Below, one piece after another: positions 1 to 7,564 of a stretch of DNA of 64,000 nt (within the stretch, counting starts at the first letter, position 1; each line of letters opens with the position of its first letter). The stretch covers positions 1,674,001 through 1,738,000 of the forward strand of contig NZ_JADZGI010000001.1 of the NCBI RefSeq assembly GCF_015865035.1. The letters run 5' to 3'. The DNA comes from Novosphingobium aureum. Its GTDB lineage: Bacteria > Pseudomonadota > Alphaproteobacteria > Sphingomonadales > Sphingomonadaceae. Made by a program: the position numbers and the translations under genes. The notes under the pieces were generated by a model, which saw only the letters and a list, made by a program, of their open reading frames with translations, was not told the origin of the DNA and ran no database searches.

Positions 1-171
1 GGTGATCTGGTCGTCGGTCTCGTCGCGCTTGGTGACCGAGAGGTCGTAGTACTTGAGGTCGACATCGAGGTAGGGGAGGATCAGACGCTCGCGGATCCAT
101 TCCCAGATGATCCGGGTCATTTCATCGCCGTCCATCTCGACGATGGGATTAACTACCTTGATTTTTGCCAT
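1..171 (-). CDS. icd: Isocitrate dehydrogenase (NADP), N-terminal part
   Basis: TCA-cycle enzyme converting isocitrate to 2-oxoglutarate with NADP. Only the first 57 codons are in the window; the gene runs off the left edge. The reverse-strand translation starts MAKIKVVNPIVEMDGDEMTR and continues with IIWEWIRERLILPYLDVDL, the characteristic start of the eukaryote-like or monomer-length proteobacterial NADP-IDH family. The ATG at 171 has a GGGGAG ribosome site about 10 bases upstream. The NADP preference is inferred from the family, because the cofactor residues are outside the window. Confidence 0.93.
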   Translation of the reverse strand, partial: MAKIKVVNPIVEMDGDEMTRIIWEWIRERLILPYLDVDLKYYDLSVTKRDETDDQIT

Positions 172-205
172 TCGGAAAAGCTCCCCTGGGGTGAGAATTG
201 GGGGT

Positions 206-235
206 CTCTTAGGCGCAAGCGGGCGGGAAAGGCAA
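206..235 (-). promoter_or_regulatory. Candidate icd promoter
   Basis: On the minus strand TTGCCT (230-235) and TAAGAG (206-211) are separated by 18 bases and lie about 35 bases upstream of the icd ATG. The resemblance to a housekeeping promoter is moderate and was judged by eye only. The rest of 172-380 shows no gene. Confidence 0.35.
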
Positions 236-370
236 GTTGGCGTTAGCGACAGGCTCCGGCCAGCGAAGGTTGCTCGGCTGGCGGTCTGCGCCGCGCTTGC
301 TCGCGATGCGTGTGCAGTTGCGAAGTTGTCGTGCGCCAGCGGCTCGAGCGATGGCCCAGGGCACTATCCC

Positions 371-406
371 GAAAAGCAGAAAACCCGCCGCTTTCGCGAC
401 GGGTTT
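371..406 (-). terminator. Intrinsic terminator after tRNA-Val
   Basis: AAACCCG and CGGGTTT arms (381-406) form a hairpin around a short GC-rich loop. Reading the minus strand it is followed by a T-rich stretch (TTTTCTGCTTTTC). It lies 20 bases past the 3' end of the tRNA, so it fits as that gene's terminator. Confidence 0.75.
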
Positions 407-425
407 CTAGCCGTTCCTTGAGGAA

Positions 426-500
426 TGGTGGGCGTAGCAAGGATTGAACTTGCGACCCCTACGATGTCAACATAGTGCTCTACCACTGAGCTATACGCCC
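426..500 (-). tRNA. tRNA-Val (anticodon GAC)
   Basis: The 75-base gene folds as a cloverleaf: 7-bp acceptor arm GGGCGTA/TACGCCC, D arm with GCTCAGTGGTAGAGC, anticodon arm CTATG/CGTAG enclosing TTGACAT, and T arm with GTTCAAT. The anticodon is GAC, which reads GUC and GUU valine codons. The CCA end is encoded. Confidence 0.95.
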
Positions 501-547
501 ATTCCATTCGGCGTCTCCGAGTGCGCTGTGTCGCTCGGAGGACTGGC

Positions 548-576
548 CCTCTAGCCGCGACCTTTTTGGAGCGCAA
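548..576 (-). promoter_or_regulatory. Candidate promoter of tRNA-Val
   Basis: On the minus strand TTGCGC (571-576) and TAGAGG (548-553) are separated by exactly 17 bases, with the mature tRNA starting about 48 bases past the -10 box. The same TTGC-N17-TAGA layout is seen before tRNA-Ala at 45484-45512. Confidence 0.5.
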
Positions 577-601
577 GGGCTTTTTTAAAAACTTTTCGCG
601 T

Positions 602-976
602 TCAGAGGCTGACCGGCTCGGAAAGCCCGAAAACGCGCTGCACTTCCATCACGAGGTCGCGCAGGTGGAAGGGCTTGGACAGGACTTTTGCCTGCGGCGC
701 CTCGCGGCTGGCGCGCAGGGTGACCCCGGCGAATCCGGTGATGAACATGACCTTGGTGCCCGGCGCGATCTCGGCGCAGCGCTGGGCAAGCTCGATGCCG
801 TCCATCTCGGGCATGACGATGTCGGAGAGCAAGAGGTCGAAGCCGCCGTCCTCGAGGTGGGGCAGGGCGGCCGTGCCGCGGTCGACGGCGACGACGTCGT
901 ATCCGGCCTTCTCGAGGGCGCGTGCGAGATAAGTGCGCATGGCCTGGTCGTCTTCGGCAAGGAGAATGCGGATCAT
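602..976 (-). CDS. cpdR: CpdR-type single-domain response regulator
   Basis: A 124-residue protein made of one receiver domain and no output domain. MIRILLAEDDQAMR supplies the acidic pair, LLLSDIVMPEMDG carries the phospho-acceptor Asp, FITG the conserved Thr, and LSKPF the conserved Lys-Pro. In Caulobacter, CpdR is an adaptor whose unphosphorylated form primes the ClpXP protease for cell-cycle substrates and which is phosphorylated through the CckA-ChpT relay. The ATG at 976 is chosen because the receiver fold starts right there; longer upstream reading is unconserved in character. Its neighbour on the opposite strand is an N-formylglutamate amidohydrolase, a pairing familiar from other alphaproteobacteria. 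The CpdR assignment rests on length and sequence feel, not on an alignment. Confidence 0.85.
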   Translation of the reverse strand: MIRILLAEDDQAMRTYLARALEKAGYDVVAVDRGTAALPHLEDGGFDLLLSDIVMPEMDGIELAQRCAEIAPGTKVMFITGFAGVTLRASREAPQAKVLSKPFHLRDLVMEVQRVFGLSEPVSL

Positions 977-1187
977 CGCGAGTCTGTTTCCAATCGGTCT
1001 TGGGGTAAGGGCGCCGTCGCGGCTGGTGCTCGAATGCCTTGTAGCGCCATCCGGGTTAAAATTCTCGCCCAGAATCCACGGTGACCGGGAACGGGACGCT
1101 TTGAGCTGGCAGCATTTATCGGTGGATTGCCGTCTGGCGGATGGCGCGCTTTTGACAGCGCAGGCGTGCAGGTGCAGCCTTGGCGTC

Positions 1188-2171
1188 ATGAGTGCCGCGC
1201 CCGAAAGTCCCGATTCGCATTGCAGGTCGGGCGGAGCGATTCCCGGAACATGGGAACCGGACGATTCGAGGCAGTCTCCCGCCTATGCATTGTACGAGCG
1301 GCAGCCTTCGGCGCTTCCCGTCCTGATCGCCGTCCCGCATGCCGGGCGCCGCTATCCCGAGAGCCTCGAGCGCGAAATGCGCCATGGTGGCCGGGCGATG
1401 CTGCGGCTCGAGGACCGCCACGTCGATCTCATCGGCCGGGCGCTCGCGCGCGAGACCGGGGCCAATCTTCTGGTCGCGCACGCTCCCCGCGCGATGCTCG
1501 ATCTCAACCGAGCGCCCGACGACGTCGACTGGCAGATGCTGCGGCTCGAGGATCGGCCTGAGCTGGGTGACATGCGTCCGGTCAGTCCGCGGGTGCGCAG
1601 CGGACTGGGGCTGGTGCCGCGCCGGTTGCCGGGGCTGGGCGAGTTGTGGCGCCGACCGCTTGACGCGCGCGAGCTGCGCGCGCGGATCGCGGGTGTTCAT
1701 GCGCCTTACCATGCTGCTCTCGATGCTGCGCTGGCCGATCTGCGCCAGCGCTGGGGGGCGGCGCTCCTGATCGACCTGCACTCGATGCCCCCGCTCCAGT
1801 CGCGCGGCGGGGTGCCCGGGGCGGAGATCGTCATCGGCGACCGCTTCGGAGCGAGTTGTCAGGGGCGGCTGGTCGCCGAGACCTTTGCCTATCTGGGCGC
1901 GGTCGGACGACGGGCGGCGCATAACCGGCCTTATGCCGGTGGCTATGTGCTCGAACGTCATGCGCGTCCCGCCGCGGGCATTCATGCCATTCAGCTCGAG
2001 GTCGATCGCAGTCGCTATCTCGACGCCGCGCTCGATGCCCCGGGCGCGGGCCTTGGCGGCATGGTCGAGGATCTGGTCGGGCTGGTGCGCCTGCTGGCAG
2101 GCGCGGTCTGCGATCTGGGGCGCGGCGCCCAGGGGCGTGACGGGCAGGCATGGCCCGTCGCTGCCGAATAG
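1188..2171 (+). CDS. N-formylglutamate amidohydrolase family protein
   Basis: Predicted cytoplasmic hydrolase of the FGase family (PF05013), 327 residues. Family members release formate from N-formylglutamate in histidine breakdown, but the family also contains related amidohydrolases. Conserved-looking stretches are IAVPHAGRRYP near residue 50, MLDLNRAPDDVDW near 105, IDLHSMPP near 195, and GGYVLERHA with HAIQLEVDRS towards the C terminus. No other hut genes are adjacent, so a role in histidine use is not supported by context. The ATG at 1188 removes an unconserved 85-codon extension that overlaps the divergent cpdR. Transcription diverges from cpdR across about 210 bases. Confidence 0.82.
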   Translation: MSAAPESPDSHCRSGGAIPGTWEPDDSRQSPAYALYERQPSALPVLIAVPHAGRRYPESLEREMRHGGRAMLRLEDRHVDLIGRALARETGANLLVAHAPRAMLDLNRAPDDVDWQMLRLEDRPELGDMRPVSPRVRSGLGLVPRRLPGLGELWRRPLDARELRARIAGVHAPYHAALDAALADLRQRWGAALLIDLHSMPPLQSRGGVPGAEIVIGDRFGASCQGRLVAETFAYLGAVGRRAAHNRPYAGGYVLERHARPAAGIHAIQLEVDRSRYLDAALDAPGAGLGGMVEDLVGLVRLLAGAVCDLGRGAQGRDGQAWPVAAE

Positions 2172-2233
2172 GGCATTGCCCGGGCGTTCCTCGTCCAAGC
2201 GGGCGGGCCTGCGGTTCAATCCGCGAACTTCAT

Positions 2234-2265
2234 AAAAAAACCACCTCGCGCGGTGCGCGAGGTGG
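2234..2265 (-). terminator. Intrinsic terminator of the small RNA
   Basis: A near-perfect GC-rich inverted repeat, CCACCTCGCG against CGCGAGGTGG (2241-2265), followed on the minus strand by seven T residues (2234-2240). Confidence 0.85.
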
Positions 2266-2366
2266 CCAAGGTTCAGGGAGGAGGTGCACGATGTGCACCA
2301 ACTCGAACAGGCCATGAGGGCAGCGCTGCTCGAGCTGTTACCTACATAGCGAACCTTGGGCCGAGT
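2234..2366 (-). ncRNA. Probable small RNA, resembles the alphaproteobacterial suhB/mmgR (alpha-r8) class
   Basis: On the minus strand an extended -10 box is followed by about 130 untranslated bases ending in a strong intrinsic terminator. Just before the terminator stands CCTCCTCCCTGAACCTTGG, a single-stranded anti-Shine-Dalgarno type segment; CCUCC motifs next to a terminator hairpin are the hallmark I remember for the suhB/mmgR sRNA family, whose members pair with ribosome binding sites. An inverted repeat (GAACCTTGG at 2351-2359 against CCAAGGTTC at 2266-2274) closes the whole RNA and would mask part of that segment. A GTGCAC hairpin lies at 2284-2298. There is no credible ORF. The family name is from memory and needs a covariance search. 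Confidence 0.55.
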
Positions 2367-2373
2367 GCAAGAG

Positions 2374-2379
2374 ATTATC
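2374..2379 (-). promoter_or_regulatory. Extended -10 element of the small RNA
   Basis: Minus-strand TGGGATAAT gives a TGn-extended -10 hexamer GATAAT about 8 bases before the presumed RNA start near 2366. No good -35 hexamer sits 16-18 bases upstream, so recognition would lean on the extended element or on another sigma factor. The remaining 2380-2640 contains no gene that I can support. Confidence 0.4.
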
Positions 2380-2629
2380 CCATGCAAATCTGGTGTCGTG
2401 TGTCCAGCAATAACTGTCATTAAATTGCATAATTTGGCAGGGCCGTGACATTTATGTCATTAGGGTGTTGCCCTTGGTCGAGCGGGCCAAAACGGCAGAA
2501 AAGCGGTATTTGTGCTTGCCTGGAATAGCTTGGACGATGTGCGGCTGACGTCCGCGCGCCTGTTCGCCGGTCCTTCCGCTCGTCAGTGAGCGGGATGCGA
2601 GGCTCCGGCACCGGACACGAAACGGCGCC

Positions 2630-2670
2630 GGAAACGAAACGAGCGCAGGTCCCGGACGGAACCTGCGCTC
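2630..2670 (-). terminator. Intrinsic terminator of the SapC-family gene
   Basis: GAGCGCAGGT and ACCTGCGCTC arms (2641-2670) form a 10-bp stem with a 10-base loop. On the minus strand it is followed by GTTTCGTTT. It lies about 50 bases beyond the stop codon of the SapC-family gene. Confidence 0.7.
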
Positions 2671-2718
2671 GTTCTATAGCGCGTCGCGACCCGGTGCGGG
2701 GTCGCCTGCTGCCCGCCC

Positions 2719-3495
2719 TCAGGCGTTGGCGGCGGGGACGGGCTGGGGGCCCTTGCCCTGCTGGACCTGGCGGCCGAAGATGTCGCGCACCAGTTCGAGC
2801 GAGAACAGGTGAGCGTAGATCAGCGCGAGCAGGCCGTTCTGGTTCCACTGGCGCAGGACGTCACCGCGCACTTCGCGCAGCTTGGTCTCGTCGACCATCT
2901 GGAAGCCGCGGTAGTTGAACGGCTGGCTGCCGTTGATGTCGATGTTCAGCTCGCCGTCCATCAGCAGGTCGTGCTTCTTGAGCTCGGCCATGAAGTTGGC
3001 GGTCTTGGAACCTGCGATCTCGAAGTTCTCGCAGAACTTGAGCATGTTCTTGGTGGTCTCGCTCGGCTGTTCGCCGTCGAACAGGGCTTCGCCCTCGACG
3101 TCTTCGCCGACCAGATCGCTCGAGGGATCGACGCAGAGCGAAAGCTCTTCCGCCTCGGGGCGCAGGCGCGCGAGCATGAACGGATAGCGGCGGGCATAGG
3201 CCGGCATGTAGATCGGGTTGGTGACCTTGCCGTCGTCCTCGACGAAGACGTTGACGCCCTCGTTCATGCCCATCAGCGCGAGCGGGATCGGGTTGTCGCC
3301 GCCGGTGAAGATGATCGGGAAGTGACGCTGGGCCTGCGGGAACTCTTCCACCGTCAAGGGCACGGAATTGACGCCGACGAGCCAGGTGGCCTTGTCGGTG
3401 CTGCGCGTCTTCCAGGTCGCATGCTGCTGCGAATTAAGCGGAATCAGGTCCTTGTAGAACAAGGGAAGGGAAGGATTCTGTGGCGCGGTGGCCAT
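2719..3495 (-). CDS. SapC family protein
   Basis: A 258-residue protein of the SapC family (PF07277), whose namesake is linked to the surface-layer (S-layer) locus of Campylobacter; its biochemical role is not established. Recognisable stretches are FYKDLIPLN near residue 12, YARRYPFMLAR near 100, LCVDPSSDL, and GFQMVDETKLREV near 205. The C terminus is a Gln/Pro/Ala tail. No signal peptide or membrane segment is seen. The ATG at 3495 is preceded by a reasonable ribosome site and the reading upstream of it is unconvincing. No S-layer or secretion genes are adjacent, so this is an orphan member. The gene is monocistronic with its own terminator. Confidence 0.85.
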   Translation of the reverse strand: MATAPQNPSLPLFYKDLIPLNSQQHATWKTRSTDKATWLVGVNSVPLTVEEFPQAQRHFPIIFTGGDNPIPLALMGMNEGVNVFVEDDGKVTNPIYMPAYARRYPFMLARLRPEAEELSLCVDPSSDLVGEDVEGEALFDGEQPSETTKNMLKFCENFEIAGSKTANFMAELKKHDLLMDGELNIDINGSQPFNYRGFQMVDETKLREVRGDVLRQWNQNGLLALIYAHLFSLELVRDIFGRQVQQGKGPQPVPAANA

Positions 3496-3645
3496 TGCGT
3501 TACTCTCCGCAGTAGTGAAGCCAGGAACAAACAAGCTGCACGCTTTAGTGGCTCGAATGTCACGGTGCAAGCAGTGCGGCACTGCTGTCCGCCGCGCAAT
3601 TCGCGCTTTGCTGTCCCGCGAGGGGGCACATCGGCCCGGTGCGGG

Positions 3646-5067
3646 TCAGATCAACTTGCCGGGGTTGAGCAGGCCGCGCGGGTCGAGCGCCTGTTTGACC
3701 GCACGCATCATCGCCAGCGCGGTCGGGTCGCCCAGCCGCGCGAGTTCATCGCGCTTGAGCTGGCCGATGCCGTGTTCGGCAGAAATGGAGCCGCCCCACT
3801 CGGTGACGAGATCGTGGACCCGCGCGCTGATCGCGTGGGCATCGCCGGCATACCAGACATCCGCATCGACGCCGCGCGGGGCGATCACGTGGAAATGGAC
3901 ATTGCCATCGCCCAGATGCCCGAAGGCGAGCGCCTCGGTGCCGGGCCATTCACGTTCGAGCAGGGGCACGCAGGTATCTATGAAGCCGGGCATCTTCTCG
4001 ACCGGCACCGAGATGTCGTGCTGGACCGCCGGGCCCTTGGCCTTCTCGGCAGGCGAAATCGATTCGCGCAGCAGCCATAGTGCCTCGGCCTGGGTCTCGC
4101 TGGCCGAGAGTACGGCATCCTCGACGAGGTCGGCCTCGAAGGCCCCGGCCATCATCGCCTCGACCTGATCGCGCAAGTGCGCCGCGCCGGTCTCGTCGGC
4201 GACGGTCTCGATCAATACGTGCCAGGCGTGTTCGCCCGCCAGGGGCGCGCGCGTATCGGGCAAGTGGCCGAGCACGTCGCGCAGGCAGCTGGCCGGGATA
4301 ACCTCGAAGCCCTCGACCGCATTTCCGAGCGCGCCCTCGCAATGGTGCAGGAGGCGGCGGGCCACTTCGAGCGAAGGAACCCCGGCCCAGCACACCACGC
4401 GTTCGGCCACGGCCGGGATGAGCGCGAGCGTCGCTGCGGTGACGATGCCGAGCGTGCCTTCCGACCCGATCAGCAGCTGCTTGAGGTCGAAGCCGCGGTT
4501 GTCCTTCTTGAGCGGGGTGAGCATCGAGAACACGCTGCCATCCGCGAGCACCGCCTCGAGACCGAGAACGAGCGCGCGCATCGAGCCGTGGCGCAGGACC
4601 TGCGTGCCGCCGGCATTGGTCGAGATCAGCCCGCCCACCGTGGCCGAACCCTTGCCGCCCAGCGTGAGCGCGAAGCGCATGCCCTCGGCTTCGGCGGCCT
4701 CGTGGAGGGTTTGGAGGACGACGCCTGCCTCGCAGGTGGCGCGTCCGGCTTCGGCATCGACGTCGCGGATGCGGTTCATCCGGCGCAGCGAGAGCAGCAG
4801 TTGCTCGCCGCTGGTGTCGGGCGTGGCGCCGGCGGACATCCCCGAATTGCCGCCCTGCGGCACAATCGCGACGCCATGGCTTGCGCACAGCTTGACCAGC
4901 GCGCTTACCTGGCCGGTGTCCGCAGGCGAGGCGAGCGCAAGAGCACGCCCGGTGAAGCGACCGCGCCAGTCTGTCAGCCAGGGCTCGACGAGGTCGGGAT
5001 CGGTGGTGAGGCCCTGCGGACCGAGCAGGTCGGCCGCCTCTTCGAGAAATGCGCGAAACTGGGACAT
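3646..5067 (-). CDS. FAD-binding oxidoreductase, GlcD / D-2-hydroxyacid dehydrogenase type
   Basis: A 473-residue flavoenzyme of the PCMH-type FAD-binding and FAD_oxidase_C architecture, as in GlcD, D-lactate dehydrogenase and D-2-hydroxyglutarate dehydrogenase. The FAD pyrophosphate region is visible as VPQGGNSGMSAGATP near residue 68, then GGLISTNAGG near 140 and LIGSEGTLGIVTAAT near 190. The C-terminal domain has FGHLGDGNVHFHV and ISAEHGIG, the metal- and substrate-binding signatures of this group, and ends LDPRGLLNPGKL. No GlcE or GlcF partner genes flank it, so a stand-alone D-2-hydroxyacid dehydrogenase is likelier than glycolate oxidase. The substrate cannot be told from sequence alone. 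The start at 5067 was chosen because the upstream reading is arginine-rich noise. Confidence 0.85.
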   Translation of the reverse strand: MSQFRAFLEEAADLLGPQGLTTDPDLVEPWLTDWRGRFTGRALALASPADTGQVSALVKLCASHGVAIVPQGGNSGMSAGATPDTSGEQLLLSLRRMNRIRDVDAEAGRATCEAGVVLQTLHEAAEAEGMRFALTLGGKGSATVGGLISTNAGGTQVLRHGSMRALVLGLEAVLADGSVFSMLTPLKKDNRGFDLKQLLIGSEGTLGIVTAATLALIPAVAERVVCWAGVPSLEVARRLLHHCEGALGNAVEGFEVIPASCLRDVLGHLPDTRAPLAGEHAWHVLIETVADETGAAHLRDQVEAMMAGAFEADLVEDAVLSASETQAEALWLLRESISPAEKAKGPAVQHDISVPVEKMPGFIDTCVPLLEREWPGTEALAFGHLGDGNVHFHVIAPRGVDADVWYAGDAHAISARVHDLVTEWGGSISAEHGIGQLKRDELARLGDPTALAMMRAVKQALDPRGLLNPGKLI

Positions 5068-5251
5068 GACGCGCGCTATCGCACATGCGTGCAGCCGTTT
5101 CATCCCTCTTTGCAGGTACCTGCGCAATCTCTCCGGTCTGGACCGGGGCGCAGGGGAGGGTGCACCGTGCGCGCAGGTTAAGCGGTGGTTCAAGCTCTTG
5201 CGCTAGGGGTGCGGGGCAGGCATCACTGCCCCCGGGGAAGTCGATCGAAGA

Positions 5252-5881
5252 ATGAGCCTAGTTTCCGTCCTGCTCTATCCACTGGTCCTGCTGTGGCCCT
5301 CGGCTGCCGTGAGCGAGCCGCAGGATCCGGCGCGCGAAGTGGCCTCGGCGGAAGGCGTGACGCGCGGGCGCGAAGTCTGGGACGCGGGGCCGCTCCACGA
5401 AGCGAACAGCCGCGAAGGCCTGCATCTTCTCGGTGAAGCCACGGCCGCGCCGCTGTCGCTTCCTTTGGCGCAGGGTGCGGGCCCGCGCGATGCGAGGCAG
5501 GTGCGCATCGAACGGCGCATGACCATCCGCATCACCCCGCGCGCACCGATGCACATGCCGCCCGACATGCTGGTGGCCATGCCCGAGGGACGTCCCGGCC
5601 ACGAGATCGTCGAACGCAAGATGGGCGACTGCGTGCCGGTTCGCGGCATCGCCGGAGTTCAGCCGGAGCGCGGCAACCGGCTGCTTCTGTACATGCGCGA
5701 CCGCCGCGTGGTGAGTGCACAACTCGAGCGCTCATGCCGGGCAAAGGACTTCTACTCAGGCTTTTACCTGAGCCATTCGAATGATGGGAAGCTCTGCGTA
5801 AATCGCGACAAGTTGCTCGCGCGCAGTGGCATGAATTGCAAGCTGACGCGTATCCGTCAGCTCGTCGAGGTGGACGACTAA
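5252..5881 (+). CDS. Secreted protein of unknown function with four cysteines
   Basis: A 209-residue hypothetical protein. The first 20 residues look like a signal peptide (short hydrophobic run ending near SAAVSEP), so it is probably periplasmic. The middle part is basic (RIERRMTIRITPRAP). The C-terminal third holds four cysteines in MGDCVPV, LERSCRAKDF, KLCVNRD and MNCKLTR, which would suit two disulfides; an aromatic patch DFYSGFYLS lies between them. I do not recognise a family with confidence, although I believe relatives occur in other sphingomonads. It stands alone between the oxidoreductase and the RNA helicase. A GGGGAAG ribosome site lies 11 bases upstream. Confidence 0.7.
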   Translation: MSLVSVLLYPLVLLWPSAAVSEPQDPAREVASAEGVTRGREVWDAGPLHEANSREGLHLLGEATAAPLSLPLAQGAGPRDARQVRIERRMTIRITPRAPMHMPPDMLVAMPEGRPGHEIVERKMGDCVPVRGIAGVQPERGNRLLLYMRDRRVVSAQLERSCRAKDFYSGFYLSHSNDGKLCVNRDKLLARSGMNCKLTRIRQLVEVDD

Positions 5882-6042
5882 CCGACTGTTCGCAGGGCGA
5901 TCAGCGGAATTCCTTGACTTTCGGGCCCTCTCGCGCGTAGGGGGCGGCTGACGCACGCGCCGGTCCGATCGGCATTCGTTCGATTCCGATGGCGTGATCG
6001 TCTTGGTCGCGAAATCTCTTTTTTCCGGAAACCTGACTGTCT

Positions 6043-7515
6043 ATGAACTTTGCCGATCTCGGCCTGTCTGACGAATTGCTCCAAGCCGTGGAATCCGCGG
6101 GCTATACCGAGCCGACTCCGATCCAGGCGCAGGCGATTCCGCCCGTCCTCATGATGAAGGACCTCATCGGCATCGCCCAGACCGGCACCGGCAAGACCGC
6201 CAGTTTCGTGCTGCCGATGATCGACATCCTCGCGCATGGCCGCCGCCGTGCGCTGATGCCGCGCTCGCTCATCCTCGAGCCGACGCGCGAACTGGCAGCG
6301 CAGGTCGCCGACAACTTCGTCAAGTACGGCAAGAACCACGATCTGCGCATGGCGCTGCTCATTGGCGGCGTGCAGATGGGCGACCAGGTGAAGGCGCTGC
6401 AGGAAGGTGTCGACGTCCTGATCGCGACGCCGGGCCGCCTGATGGACCTGTTCGAGCGCGGCAAGATCCTGCTCACCGGCTGTGAACTGCTGGTGATCGA
6501 CGAAGCCGACCGCATGCTCGACATGGGCTTCATCCCCGACATCGAGAGCATCTGCGCCAAGCTGCCAACCAATCGCCAGACGATGCTGTTCTCGGCAACG
6601 ATGCCGCCGCCGATCAAGAAGCTGGCGGACCGTTTCCTCGAGAACCCGAAGTATATCGAGGTCGCACGCCCGGCGACGGCCAACACCAATATTGTCCAGC
6701 ACAAGGTCATGGTGCAGTCGCGCAAGAAGCGCGAGGTCCTGCGCGAACTGATCGAGACCGACAACGTCTCGACCGCGATCGTGTTCTGCAACCGGAAGAC
6801 CACCGTGCGCGAGCTCGCCAAGAGCCTCAAGCGCCACCGCATCGCCGCGGGCGAGATCCATGGCGACATGGACCAGTCCTCGCGCATTGCCGAGCTCGAG
6901 CGCTTCAAGGCGGGCGAGATCAACGTGCTCGTTGCCTCCGACGTCGCCGCGCGCGGTATCGACGTGAAGGGCATCAGCCACGTCTTCAACTTCGACACGC
7001 CCTGGCATCCGGACGACTACGTCCACCGCATCGGCCGCACCGGCCGTGGCGGGGCGAGCGGGCGCGCGTTCACTTTCGTCACCCCCGAGGATGCCGAAGC
7101 GATCGAGAACGTCGAAAAGCTCACCGGCAATCCGATTCCCGTCTGGGGCAAGGGTGGCGACGATGCGCCGCAAGCAGCTCCCGAGCCCGCAGCGGCCGAG
7201 GAAAAGGCTTCCGGCTCCAGGCGTCGCAAGCGCCCAAGCAAGGCCGAAGCTGCCAAGGCAGAAGAGGCGAGGCCCGAGGCGGAGAAGACCGAAGCGGCCA
7301 AGCCCGCTACCCGTCGTTCGCGCAAGCCGCGTAGGGATGCTGACGAGGCACCTGCCTACGCAGAAGCCGAAGTCGTCGAGGCAGCACCTGCACCGGCTCC
7401 CAAGCCCGCAGAGCGTCGTGCGCCGCAACCTGCTCCGGTCGTCATGGCGACGGCGGGGCAGGGCGACTGGAACGGTCCGGTCCCCGGCTTCCTGAACGTC
7501 TCGGCGATTTCCTGA
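6043..7515 (+). CDS. rhlE: DEAD-box ATP-dependent RNA helicase, RhlE-like
   Basis: A 490-residue RNA helicase that unwinds or remodels RNA in ribosome assembly or decay. All motifs are present in order: Q motif PTPIQAQAIP (residue 27), motif I AQTGTGKT (46), Ia PTRELA, GG, Ib TPGR, motif II VIDEADRML (about 150), motif III SAT, then in the second RecA domain VASDVAARGID and HRIGRTGRGG. From about residue 375 the protein becomes an Ala/Glu/Lys/Pro-rich disordered tail of some 115 residues, usual for RhlE-type proteins and likely RNA-contacting. The ATG at 6043 follows a 160-base leader containing TTGACT at 5913; no neighbour is co-oriented, so it is probably a single-gene unit. Assignment within the RhlE/SrmB group is tentative. 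Confidence 0.9.
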   Translation: MNFADLGLSDELLQAVESAGYTEPTPIQAQAIPPVLMMKDLIGIAQTGTGKTASFVLPMIDILAHGRRRALMPRSLILEPTRELAAQVADNFVKYGKNHDLRMALLIGGVQMGDQVKALQEGVDVLIATPGRLMDLFERGKILLTGCELLVIDEADRMLDMGFIPDIESICAKLPTNRQTMLFSATMPPPIKKLADRFLENPKYIEVARPATANTNIVQHKVMVQSRKKREVLRELIETDNVSTAIVFCNRKTTVRELAKSLKRHRIAAGEIHGDMDQSSRIAELERFKAGEINVLVASDVAARGIDVKGISHVFNFDTPWHPDDYVHRIGRTGRGGASGRAFTFVTPEDAEAIENVEKLTGNPIPVWGKGGDDAPQAAPEPAAAEEKASGSRRRKRPSKAEAAKAEEARPEAEKTEAAKPATRRSRKPRRDADEAPAYAEAEVVEAAPAPAPKPAERRAPQPAPVVMATAGQGDWNGPVPGFLNVSAIS

Positions 7516-7527
7516 TCGCACCGGCTG

Positions 7528-7548
7528 CAGGCGGCCCGGTGCCGCCTG
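7528..7548. other. Stem-loop between convergent genes
   Basis: CAGGCGGC and GCCGCCTG arms with a 5-base loop sit between the ends of the helicase gene and the M20 gene. There is no T-run, so it may help 3'-end formation of either transcript but is not a classical terminator. Confidence 0.4.
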
Positions 7549-7564
7549 CGCGCAGGCTTGCGGA

